Below are positions 1-6,800 of a stretch of DNA of 22,175 nt, piece after piece. The DNA comes from Firmicutes bacterium UBA4996 (GTDB lineage: Bacteria; Bacillota; Limnochordia; Darwinibacteriales; Darwinibacteriaceae), in NCBI GenBank assembly GCA_002396805.1, contig DGYW01000072.1, positions 2,013 through 24,187 of the forward strand. Reading direction: 5' to 3'. Within the stretch, counting starts at the first letter, position 1. Each line of letters starts with the position of its first letter. The notes under the pieces were generated by a model. That model was given only the letters and a program-made list of their open reading frames with translations, ran no database searches and was not told where the DNA came from. Both the position numbers and the translations under genes were made by a program.

Positions 1-654
1 CACAAAAAGAGCATCATACCCTATCTAGATGGTCTCCACTTTAGTGCGGAGTTGTATGGGGCAGTAAATACTGTAAAAAACGAAAGCGGTCAGTTGATTG
101 GCTACAACACAGATGGAATCGGATTTTTGCGGGGATTAGATGAGCTAGACTACGATTTACATGGAACAAGGGTACTCCTCCTAGGGGCAGGTGGTGCCGC
201 CCAGACTGTGGCCCTAGAGCTGGCACTGCAAGGCTGTGTTTTTACTATCGCTAATCGCGAGGTGAGCCGGGCGTACACACTCCAAGTGCTCCTAGAAAAT
301 CGCTTTCCTGGAGTAGATGTGGAAATCACGGATATTACCAGGATTCCGCGACACCCTTATGATGTGGTGATTAATGCCACTCCAGTAGGTATGGGTGATT
401 TACAAGGAGAAACTCCCTTAGCTAGCCACTATCTGCACGGCGTAAAGTTGGTCTATGATCTGATTTATAATCCTGCCAGGACAAAATTGTTGCAGTTAGC
501 CCAGGAGGCGGGGTGTCAAACAGTGAACGGTTTAGGTATGTTGGTGCACCAAGGAATGCGGGCTCAGGAGATTTGGCAGGATCGTGAAGTTGAACCTCAA
601 TTAGCTGAACAGATTTTAGAGGCAATGGCAAAGGAGCTGTATGGTCATGATTAA
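1..654 (+). CDS. aroE: Shikimate dehydrogenase (NADP+), 5'-truncated by window edge
   Basis: Reduces 3-dehydroshikimate to shikimate with NADPH in the cytoplasmic shikimate pathway. The frame is open from base 1 and the N-terminus lies outside the window. The first visible residues, HKKSIIPYLD, match the end of the family's NVTxPHK motif, so its catalytic Lys is the second visible residue. Then come GAVNTV, the substrate-binding GYNTDG segment with its conserved Asp, and the Rossmann loop GAGGAA that starts the NADP domain, followed by INATPVGM and a C-terminal GLGMLVHQG segment. All are typical of AroE. An apparent TTG start at base 52 is internal. The TAA stop at 652-654 overlaps the next gene's start, so the two genes are probably translationally coupled. 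The family identification is secure. Confidence 0.96.
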   Translation, partial: HKKSIIPYLDGLHFSAELYGAVNTVKNESGQLIGYNTDGIGFLRGLDELDYDLHGTRVLLLGAGGAAQTVALELALQGCVFTIANREVSRAYTLQVLLENRFPGVDVEITDITRIPRHPYDVVINATPVGMGDLQGETPLASHYLHGVKLVYDLIYNPARTKLLQLAQEAGCQTVNGLGMLVHQGMRAQEIWQDREVEPQLAEQILEAMAKELYGHD

Positions 655-1093
655 AGTGCTTGTGCTCAACGGTCCAAATCTAAATCTCTTAGGTACAAGG
701 GAACCAGAGATCTATGGCAATACTACTTTAGCTGAAATAAATGGGGAGATTGAGACCCTCGCATCTCAGTTAGGTTTGGAAGTGGATTTTGCTCAATCTA
801 ACCACGAAGGGGTATTAATCGATCAGATCCATGGTGCTAGGGGGAAGTATGATTGGCTGATCTTTAATGGGGGTGCTTTAACTCACTATAGTTATGCCTG
901 CCGTGATGCCATAAGTGCGGTGGGGATTCCCACTATAGAAGTGCATTTAAGCAATATTCAGGGCCGAGAAGAATTTCGCAATAAGTCTGTGATTGCTCCT
1001 GTTTGTGTCGGTCAAATCAGTGGTTTTGGCCCTCGTTCTTACCTACTTGCCCTCTACGCTATTTTTGAATCTAAAGGGATAAGGGATGAGTAG
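647..1093 (+). CDS. aroQ: 3-dehydroquinate dehydratase, type II
   Basis: Dehydrates 3-dehydroquinate to 3-dehydroshikimate, the step before AroE. The protein of 148 residues has the usual type II length. It opens with KVLVLNGPNLNLLGTREPEIYG, where R18 and Y23 match the family's catalytic Arg and Tyr. It also has QSNHEG, FNGGALTHYS, the substrate-binding EVHLSN His motif, REEFRNKSV and ISGFG, so the active site looks complete. ATG 647 is preferred over ATG 641 because AAGGAG at 631-636 lies 10 bases from 647 but only 4 from 641; this is not certain. The start lies inside the last codons of aroE and the end overlaps the next gene by 8 bases. Type II enzymes are unrelated in fold to type I AroD. 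Confidence 0.95.
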   Translation: MIKVLVLNGPNLNLLGTREPEIYGNTTLAEINGEIETLASQLGLEVDFAQSNHEGVLIDQIHGARGKYDWLIFNGGALTHYSYACRDAISAVGIPTIEVHLSNIQGREEFRNKSVIAPVCVGQISGFGPRSYLLALYAIFESKGIRDE

Positions 1094-1859
1094 GGTGTTA
1101 CAAGAACTTCGAGCCCAACTTGATCACTGTGATGCTCAGTTACTAAGACACTTTAGAAAGCGGATGGCCATCATCCAGGAGGTGGCAGCTTACAAAAAGG
1201 AGCACAGACTCCCCATCTACGATCCCCAGCGCGAAGAGGAGATCTTGGCGCGCTACGAAGAATCAGAGCAAGAATTCTTTCGCACCCTGTTGAGACTGAG
1301 TCGTTTTGAGCAGAGTTTGGTACTCTTTCCTTATACTATTGTCCTAATTGGTTTTATGGGGGTTGGAAAAAGCAGTGTGGGAGCCCAGCTCGCGCAACAC
1401 TTGGGCAGAGAATTTCTCGATCTGGATCAAATGTTAGAAGGCCGATTGGGGATGCCTATAGCAGAGTTTTTTGCCAGACACGGTGAAGTAGCTTTTCGTC
1501 AAGAGGAGAGCTTGTTACTAGCAGAATTGACTCCCTTGAGAGGTGTAGTCATTGCCACTGGGGGTGGTGCGGTACTTGATCCACAAAATGTAGCCGCACT
1601 TAGGCAGCAAGGACCTTTAGTCTTACTTACTGCCGAGCCTCAGACAATCTCTACACGCTTGGCAGGGGATAGAACACGCCCAGTGTTGGCAGAAAGAGCG
1701 ACAGTGAAGGGGATTGCAGAATTATTAGCTGAACGGCAGCCAGTTTATGAACAAGTGGCTCAAGTAACCATCCGCACTGATCAGCTCCGTGTGCAAGAGG
1801 TGGTTACTGCTGTGCTCCGTTCTTTAGCCCAAGCTGACGATAAGCTTGCTAGCTTCTAA
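1086..1859 (+). CDS. aroK: Bifunctional chorismate mutase / shikimate kinase fusion
   Basis: Two shikimate-pathway activities appear to share one 257-residue chain. Residues 1-80 match an AroQ-class all-helical chorismate mutase (chorismate to prephenate), with R9, R26, K37, D46, R49 and E50 in the positions of the active-site R11, R28, K39, D48, R51 and E52 of the E. coli P-protein mutase as I recall them. The last helix (RLSRFEQSL) is less canonical. Residues 84-257 are a shikimate kinase (ATP + shikimate to shikimate 3-phosphate): Walker A GFMGVGKSS (89-97), DLD (112-114), FRQEE, ATGGGAV, and an RPVL lid segment. The linker is only a few residues. The ATG overlaps the aroQ stop by 8 bases. 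The 3' end overlaps the opposing phosphatase gene by 36 bases. The kinase assignment is very strong and the mutase assignment strong. Confidence 0.92.
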   Translation: MSRVLQELRAQLDHCDAQLLRHFRKRMAIIQEVAAYKKEHRLPIYDPQREEEILARYEESEQEFFRTLLRLSRFEQSLVLFPYTIVLIGFMGVGKSSVGAQLAQHLGREFLDLDQMLEGRLGMPIAEFFARHGEVAFRQEESLLLAELTPLRGVVIATGGGAVLDPQNVAALRQQGPLVLLTAEPQTISTRLAGDRTRPVLAERATVKGIAELLAERQPVYEQVAQVTIRTDQLRVQEVVTAVLRSLAQADDKLASF

Positions 1860-2357
1860 GAGGGAAGGGCAGATATAATCAGCTTTAACGGTAGTACCTT
1901 CGTCGGATTCAATCAAAATGGTGGTGGTTCCAGCTGCTAGGCCCGCCTCAATATCAACATCCCGATCTCCAATCATGTAACTTCTACTTAGATCCACCTG
2001 ATGCTTGACTGCTAAGGTTGTAAGCATCCCAGGTTGAGGCTTACGACAGGAGCAGCCCGCTCGTGGTTTATGGATGCAGGCCACTATTTCATCAAAGTAT
2101 CCGCCACTGGCTGCAACTTCAGTCCTTAACTTTGCGTGAATTTCATCTAGTTCAGCTTCTGTCATATAACCTAAGCCCACTCCGCCTTGATTGGTGACCA
2201 CAAATACTAAAAACCCCGCTTCGTTCAGATGGCGAATAGCTTCGGGCACGCCGGGAAACAGTTTAAACTCACTAACATTATTTGGGGGCCTAAAGCCGTA
2301 GGATTGGTTGATTACTCCGTCACGGTCCAAAAAAACCGCTCTTTTTTGTACTGACAT
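1824..2357 (-). CDS. gmhB: HAD-family GmhB-type phosphatase (heptose bisphosphate / histidinol-phosphate phosphatase-like)
   Basis: A cytoplasmic HAD-superfamily phosphatase of 177 residues, the usual size for GmhB. Motif I is FLDRDGVIN with nucleophile D11 and acid/base D13. Motif II is VVTNQGGVG with T55. A zinc loop, C94-x-H96-x5-C102-x-C104, is diagnostic of the GmhB/HisB-N subgroup. RKPQPGM follows, and motif IV is GDRDVD with D131. GmhB dephosphorylates D-glycero-D-manno-heptose 1,7-bisphosphate. No other heptose gene is visible, and the gene ends an ABC sugar-transport operon, so the true substrate may be another sugar phosphate. AAAGGAG precedes the ATG. The family is certain and the substrate is not. 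The 3' end overlaps the shikimate kinase gene on the other strand. Confidence 0.85.
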   Translation of the reverse strand: MSVQKRAVFLDRDGVINQSYGFRPPNNVSEFKLFPGVPEAIRHLNEAGFLVFVVTNQGGVGLGYMTEAELDEIHAKLRTEVAASGGYFDEIVACIHKPRAGCSCRKPQPGMLTTLAVKHQVDLSRSYMIGDRDVDIEAGLAAGTTTILIESDEGTTVKADYICPSLLEASKLIVSLG

Positions 2358-2386
2358 GGCTCCACTCCTTTAATTTAGATGAAGAA

Positions 2387-2413
2387 GCGGGCGCAGGAAG
2401 ATCCTGTGCCCGC
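2387..2413. terminator. GC-rich stem-loop between binding-protein and phosphatase genes
   Basis: Two 12-base arms pair around a 3-base loop (GCGGGCGCAGGA with TCCTGTGCCCGC). Read on the plus strand the stem is continuous with one G-U pair and is followed by TTTT and further T-rich sequence, so it could stop read-through from the aro operon. Read on the minus strand there is one A-C mismatch and only TTCTTC follows, so it would be a leaky terminator or a 3' end protector of the binding-protein mRNA, lowering phosphatase expression. Orientation of action is inferred. Confidence 0.6.
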
Positions 2414-2429
2414 TTTTGGTTATTAGGTT

Positions 2430-3668
2430 TTAGTAACGCTGAGTGAGCATCTCTTCGATGGCTTCCTCAACTTCAAAGGCAGCCTCATTGAGAGCATCTT
2501 CGACGGACATTACGCCTAAGAAAGCTTTCTCAACAGCTTGACCAATGGAGCTCCGGGCTTGTTCCCAAGCAGCAATCTTTGGTTGCCAGTAGCCGTAACC
2601 AAAGGCGTCCAAATTGGCGATGGCAGCTTTGTGGGGATTATCTGTTAGCCATTGTTGGTACTCGGCAGAATTTAAGCCAGAGTAGGTCACAGGGAGATAA
2701 CCGGTCTTAATTGCGAAGTACACTGTGTTTTCGGTGTTGGTAATGAATCTAATAAACTTGGCGGCTGCTTCTCTTTCAGCTTCACTTGCAGCTTTGAAGA
2801 GGGCAACGTTGGTTCCCATGAAGGGAGCACCAGGTCTAACGCCTGCTGGTAGGGGAGCGGTAGCGAACTTAAATTTGTCGCCGACTGAGTTCTCCACGTG
2901 GGGCATTCCAGCAGAAGAACCGAGATACATAGCAATCATGCGATCGCCAAATGCTTCGTTCTCATAGCCGTCAATTAAGAGCGCCGAACCATCTTCTAAC
3001 ATGCCTAGCATGAGATCTAATGCAGCAATGCCTTCTGGTCCGTTAAAGGTTACGTTTAAATCATCATCGAGAAAGTCTCCACCACCGACATACAAGAAAG
3101 CGTGGAAGAGCTCGAGGGTTGGACGCATACCGAAACCTTTGGTTTCTCCGTTGGTTGCGGCGGTAATATCTTTAGAGATTTGCAAGAATTCTTCAATTGT
3201 CTTTGGTGGTTCAGAGATCAGCTCGGTGTTGTAATGCAAGATCCAGTTACTCTTGTTCAGGGGAATGGTGTAGAGTTTGCCATCCCAGGTGTTCATAAAG
3301 CGATAAACTTCAATGTAGTTATTGTACTCTTCTTCGGTTAAGTTCAGATAGTCTTCGAAAGGAATCAAGAGATCGTTGCGAATAAAGGCATCTGTCCAGT
3401 TCTCGTAAACCTGAGCAATGGTTGGAGTGGTTCGGGCAGAAACGGAGGCTACCAATTTGGTGTTGAGATCGCTATAACGACCTTGGTAAATGGATTCTAC
3501 AACAATGTCAGGGTTTTGGGCGTTAAACTGTTCAGTCATATAATCGATAGCTTCACCTAATTGACCACTCATGGCATGCCAAAAAGTGATTTCGGTCTTT
3601 GCTAGGGCAGTACCCCCAAGGGCTATGCAAAGCACTAGGGTTAACATGACAATTTTTCTCAAATTCAT
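2430..3668 (-). CDS. ABC transporter solute-binding protein, UgpB-like (carbohydrate family 1)
   Basis: Extracytoplasmic binding protein delivering a sugar or glycerophospho compound to the two permeases upstream. It has 412 residues. The N-terminus is a signal peptide (NLRKI, hydrophobic core, ALGGTALA just before KTEITFWH) that looks like a signal peptidase I site. The only Cys (C14) sits in LVLCIAL, which is not a good lipobox. The mature start TFWHAMSGQLGEAID and YQGRYSDLNTKL and TIAQVYENW resemble UgpB, the sn-glycerol-3-phosphate binding protein, more than maltose-binding proteins. Other parts also fit family 1, including the late GYGYWQPKIAAWEQAR segment. AAGGAG precedes the ATG by 9 bases. 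The ligand cannot be named from sequence, and the nearby aldose epimerase favours a sugar. Confidence 0.88.
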   Translation of the reverse strand: MNLRKIVMLTLVLCIALGGTALAKTEITFWHAMSGQLGEAIDYMTEQFNAQNPDIVVESIYQGRYSDLNTKLVASVSARTTPTIAQVYENWTDAFIRNDLLIPFEDYLNLTEEEYNNYIEVYRFMNTWDGKLYTIPLNKSNWILHYNTELISEPPKTIEEFLQISKDITAATNGETKGFGMRPTLELFHAFLYVGGGDFLDDDLNVTFNGPEGIAALDLMLGMLEDGSALLIDGYENEAFGDRMIAMYLGSSAGMPHVENSVGDKFKFATAPLPAGVRPGAPFMGTNVALFKAASEAEREAAAKFIRFITNTENTVYFAIKTGYLPVTYSGLNSAEYQQWLTDNPHKAAIANLDAFGYGYWQPKIAAWEQARSSIGQAVEKAFLGVMSVEDALNEAAFEVEEAIEEMLTQRY

Positions 3669-3712
3669 GCTGACACTCTCCTTTTGAATTTATGAAGTGA
3701 CAAGAACCAACA

Positions 3713-3736
3713 CTAGAACACCATTTCTACCTCCAT
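3713..3736 (-). other. Seven-codon mini-ORF with near-perfect Shine-Dalgarno
   Basis: Between permease 2 and the binding protein, the sequence AGGAGGTGA overlaps the permease stop codon and sits just before an ATG that encodes MEVEMVF and then a TAG stop. This is the best ribosome-binding site in the operon, yet it drives only seven codons. It ends 44 bases before the binding-protein ATG, which has its own AAGGAG. It could be a ribosome loading or coupling element, or a chance leftover. Confidence 0.3.
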
Positions 3737-3745
3737 GCTCACCTC

Positions 3746-4600
3746 CTAGCCTTTCAGCCCAGTGTGGGCAATACCTTGAATAAATTGCTTTTGTAGCACA
3801 AGGAACAGAATCAAAATAGGTGCCATGGCAAAGGTGGAAGCTGCCATTAAATAGTTGTAATAGGAGCCCACGTCACTGACAAAGTAGGTGAGTCCTACTG
3901 GTATTGTGCGCATTTTCGGGGTATTAGTCATAATCAAGACCCACAAGAAAGAGTTCCAGCTACCGATAAATTTAAATAGCATGACTGTGACAATAGCCGG
4001 TTTAGACAGGGGTAGTAAGATCGTCGTTAAGAAGCGAAACTTTCCACAGCCATCCAAAAGGGCGGCCTCAAAGAGGTCGTGGGGAATACTCATGAAGAAC
4101 TGGCGGAGTAAGAAAATACTAAATACACTGACCGTCCAGGGAATGATTAACGCATAGTAAGTATCCACCCAGCCAAAGTCTACCATGGTGATATAGTTGG
4201 GAATCAACATTACCTCACCGGGGATCATCATGGTTCCTAAAAAGAGGACGAATAGAAAGTTTTTACCGAAGAAGTTGAATTTAGCAAAGGCGAAGGCTGC
4301 CAAAGAGCTAAAGATGACTTCAATAAAAGTTACGGCAAGGGCAATGGTAAAGCTATTCTTAAAGTAGGTTCCGAAAGGTGCTGCATTCCAGGCAATCTTG
4401 TAGTTCTCCCACTGTGGAACTTTAGGAAACCATTGGATCGTTCTTAGAGTCATTTCATGTGGAGCCTTCAAAGAGCTTGTGAGCATCCAGAAGAAAGGTA
4501 GCATCATGATGGCTGCTCCAGCAAAGAGCACGAGATAGAGTATAGTTCTGCTTGCAGTTTTTCGCCAGCGGTATTGCCAGGTTTCGTGTTGAGCTAACAT
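3746..4600 (-). CDS. ABC sugar transporter permease, UgpE/MalG-like
   Basis: Inner-membrane permease subunit of 284 residues with about six membrane spans. The first (TILYLVLFAGAAIMMLPFFWMLTSSLK) is followed by a periplasmic loop with the MalG-type IQWFPKVPQWENYKIAW segment. The cytoplasmic coupling loop carries the EAA motif as EAALLDGCGKFRFLTTILLPLSKP, which docks on the ATPase. GGAGGAGAAAA lies just upstream of the ATG. The start is 15 bases after the stop of permease 1, so the genes are cotranscribed. The partner ATPase is not in the window, and a shared MsmX/UgpC-type ATPase encoded elsewhere is the likely energy source (inference). Confidence 0.92.
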   Translation of the reverse strand: MLAQHETWQYRWRKTASRTILYLVLFAGAAIMMLPFFWMLTSSLKAPHEMTLRTIQWFPKVPQWENYKIAWNAAPFGTYFKNSFTIALAVTFIEVIFSSLAAFAFAKFNFFGKNFLFVLFLGTMMIPGEVMLIPNYITMVDFGWVDTYYALIIPWTVSVFSIFLLRQFFMSIPHDLFEAALLDGCGKFRFLTTILLPLSKPAIVTVMLFKFIGSWNSFLWVLIMTNTPKMRTIPVGLTYFVSDVGSYYNYLMAASTFAMAPILILFLVLQKQFIQGIAHTGLKG

Positions 4601-4615
4601 TTTTCTCCTCCCCCC

Positions 4616-5590
4616 TTAAGATGCATAGTGCACTTTCCGTTTTGCTACGGCCATTTGGATCAAGGTAAAGACAAAGATGATTCCAAAGAGAATATAAGCG
4701 GCTGCAGAGGCATAACCCATACGATAACGCTCAAAGGCGTTGCGGTAGACGTAGTAGACAATGGTCATTCCACTATTGAGTGGGCCAGGTCTACCAGTGT
4801 AGAGGACATAAATCTCGGTAAAGAGCTTGAAAGCACCAATAATGGAAATGATGGAGATGAAAAATGTGGTGGGGGAAATTAAGGGTAAGGTAATCTTGCG
4901 GAAGCTTTGCCACGGGCTCGCTCCATCCACTTCTGCCGCCTCATACAGTTCATTGGGAACGTTTTGCAGGCCAGCTAGAAAGATGACAATATTATAACCC
5001 ATGCTCTTCCAGACCGCGATGATCACTATGTTAATGATGGTCCACTTAGGATCCATAAGCCAGTTAGGATTGCTAAATTGCCAAACTTCGGGGTAATTCC
5101 CTAAGGTAACAAAGCTCACAACCGCGTTTACCATGTTCGATAATCGCACTAATAGCATATTTAGAAGCCCGTAATGCTGGTTGAAAATCCAGCGCCAGAC
5201 CATAGAAATCGCCACGGATGAAGTAACCCAGGGTAGAAAATAGGCGAGACGCAGGGTACCCCTGAATCTAATCTTTGAGTTAAGCAAGACTGCTACAATC
5301 AGGGCTAGACCAATGGAAAAAGGCACATAGCCAATGACATATCGAATGGTGTTATTGATTGCTTGATGAAACACTTTGTCACTAAGGATCCTCTGGTAGT
5401 TTTCAAAACCGACAAAATACTGCTGTTGTCTTAGTAAACTCCAGTCGAAGAAACTCATATAAATAGACTTTACAACTGGATAAAAACTAAACATGCCCAA
5501 AACCACAAAGGCCGGAAGTAAGTAGAGGTATGCCTCGAAAGTCTCCCGCCAGTATTTTTTGGTCCTCATCTCTGAGGGAATTTTAATCAC
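4616..5590 (-). CDS. ABC sugar transporter permease, UgpA/MalF-like
   Basis: First gene of the minus-strand transport operon and the heterodimer partner of the next permease. It has 324 residues. After a charged N-terminus (RTKKYWRETFEAY) come about six membrane spans, beginning with LYLLPAFVVLGMFSFYPVVKSIYMSFFDW, the standard UgpA/MalF opening. The EAA coupling motif is ELYEAAEVDGASPWQSFRKITLPLISP. The start is GTG at 5590, supported by AAAGGGGGG eight bases upstream; no better ATG is available. It is divergent from the aldose epimerase across a 147-base spacer. The order permease, permease, binding protein is the reverse of the more usual arrangement with the binding protein first. Confidence 0.92.
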   Translation of the reverse strand: MIKIPSEMRTKKYWRETFEAYLYLLPAFVVLGMFSFYPVVKSIYMSFFDWSLLRQQQYFVGFENYQRILSDKVFHQAINNTIRYVIGYVPFSIGLALIVAVLLNSKIRFRGTLRLAYFLPWVTSSVAISMVWRWIFNQHYGLLNMLLVRLSNMVNAVVSFVTLGNYPEVWQFSNPNWLMDPKWTIINIVIIAVWKSMGYNIVIFLAGLQNVPNELYEAAEVDGASPWQSFRKITLPLISPTTFFISIISIIGAFKLFTEIYVLYTGRPGPLNSGMTIVYYVYRNAFERYRMGYASAAAYILFGIIFVFTLIQMAVAKRKVHYAS

Positions 5591-5737
5591 TACAGATGCC
5601 CCCCTTTAAAAGTCGCCACTATCCTGATCGCAAGCAGGAATTTAACACTTCTTTTGCGAAGTGGTTGGACATAGATTATTCTACTTCTGGCTTGCAAATA
5701 CCTTTTCCTGAATGGAAAAACTTTGGGAGGTCTGATC
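5591..5737. promoter_or_regulatory. Divergent promoter region with inverted repeat, ABC operon / galM
   Basis: The 147-base spacer must hold the promoters of both divergent operons. For the epimerase side, TTGCGA (5654-5659), 17 bases, TATTCT (5677-5682) is a moderate sigma-70-type promoter. An inverted repeat CACTTC-N6-GAAGTG (5646-5663) overlaps its -35 box and could be an operator. A second, distant pair, GCAAGC (5630-5635) and GCTTGC (5690-5695), flanks the region. I found no convincing promoter for the transporter side and no catabolite-response element. No regulator gene is adjacent. Confidence 0.4.
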
Positions 5738-6787
5738 ATGAAACGAAGTGAGTGGGGGGTTATCGAAGGGGAGTTGGTAGAGCGGTTTGTCCTGGGACAA
5801 GCAGGGGGCCTACAGGTGGAAATCACCAACTTTGGCGCCGCTATTGTGGGCCTATGGGCACCAGATCGTGCGGGGAATCTCGCCGATGTTGTTTTGGGCT
5901 ATGACCAACTCCAGGCCTACGTGGATTGCACAAAATCCCTTGGGGTGATTGTGGGACGGCACGCCAACCGAATTGGAGGGGCTAAGTTCACTCTTAACGA
6001 AAGGGAGTACCGCTTGGCTACCAATGACGGACCCAACCATATTCACGGTGGACCTTGGGGGTTTGGTAAAGTAGTTTGGCAGCCCACTGTTGTGGAAGGG
6101 CGTTGCGGTGAGGCGTTGCAGTTAAGTTATTTCAGCCCCCATGGTGAAGAAGGTTATCCCGGTAATTTACAGGTGCAGGTAATCTATGACTTAACGCCTG
6201 AGGGAGATTTATGGATTGATTATTGGGCACAGGCTGACCAAGACACGGTGGTTAACTTAACCAACCACGCCTATTTTAACTTGGCAGGTCACGATAGTGG
6301 TCTGATCTTGGATCATGACTTGCAGCTCTGTGCGGACTTTTATACTCCTATGGATGAACAGTCCCTACCTATTGGAGAGATTCGCCAAGTGGAAAATACT
6401 CCACTAGATTTTCGCACAGCGACCCCTATTGGTTTACGGATTGATGAGGGTCATGAACAATTGCGGTTTGGGCAGGGCTATGATCATAATTGGGTTTTGC
6501 GCCAGGCACAGCCGGGACTAAATAAAGCTGCCAGGGTGGAGCATGGCAAAAGTGGTCGGTTTTTAGAGGTGTGGACAACCAAGCCTGGGCTGCAATTTTA
6601 CAGCGGTAATTTCTTAGATGGAACCAAGGGTAAGGGTGGAAGTAGCTATCCTCGGCGCAGTGGTTTTTGCCTAGAAACCCAGTACTTTCCTAATAGTTTA
6701 CTTCACCCCCATTTTCCCTCGGCGATTTTAAAGGCTGGCGAAACCTACGCACATAGTACAATTTATCGTTTTGGAGTGTTGGATTAG
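5738..6787 (+). CDS. galM: Aldose 1-epimerase (mutarotase)
   Basis: Interconverts alpha and beta anomers of aldohexoses such as glucose or galactose. It has 349 residues, the normal length. Visible family motifs: NFGAAIVGLWAPDR, DVVLGYD, GRHANRI (R74, N77, R78), the His motif NDGPNHIHGG (H101, H103), NLTNHAYFNLAG with catalytic H177, and CLETQYFPNS with the catalytic base E313. The start is ATG 5738, seven bases after GGGAGG; a TTG at 5723 lies upstream of that site and is unlikely. The next gene follows 13 bases after the stop. The divergent sugar ABC operon suggests the epimerase handles the imported sugar. No other Leloir-pathway genes are in the window. Confidence 0.95.
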   Translation: MKRSEWGVIEGELVERFVLGQAGGLQVEITNFGAAIVGLWAPDRAGNLADVVLGYDQLQAYVDCTKSLGVIVGRHANRIGGAKFTLNEREYRLATNDGPNHIHGGPWGFGKVVWQPTVVEGRCGEALQLSYFSPHGEEGYPGNLQVQVIYDLTPEGDLWIDYWAQADQDTVVNLTNHAYFNLAGHDSGLILDHDLQLCADFYTPMDEQSLPIGEIRQVENTPLDFRTATPIGLRIDEGHEQLRFGQGYDHNWVLRQAQPGLNKAARVEHGKSGRFLEVWTTKPGLQFYSGNFLDGTKGKGGSSYPRRSGFCLETQYFPNSLLHPHFPSAILKAGETYAHSTIYRFGVLD

Positions 6788-6800
6788 AAAGGTGGGGGAT

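Noticed and set aside
5591..5620. TTGCGA-17-TTTAAA promoter for the ABC operon on the minus strand
   Set aside because: The -10 would overlap the ribosome-binding site, leaving no room for it in the transcript.
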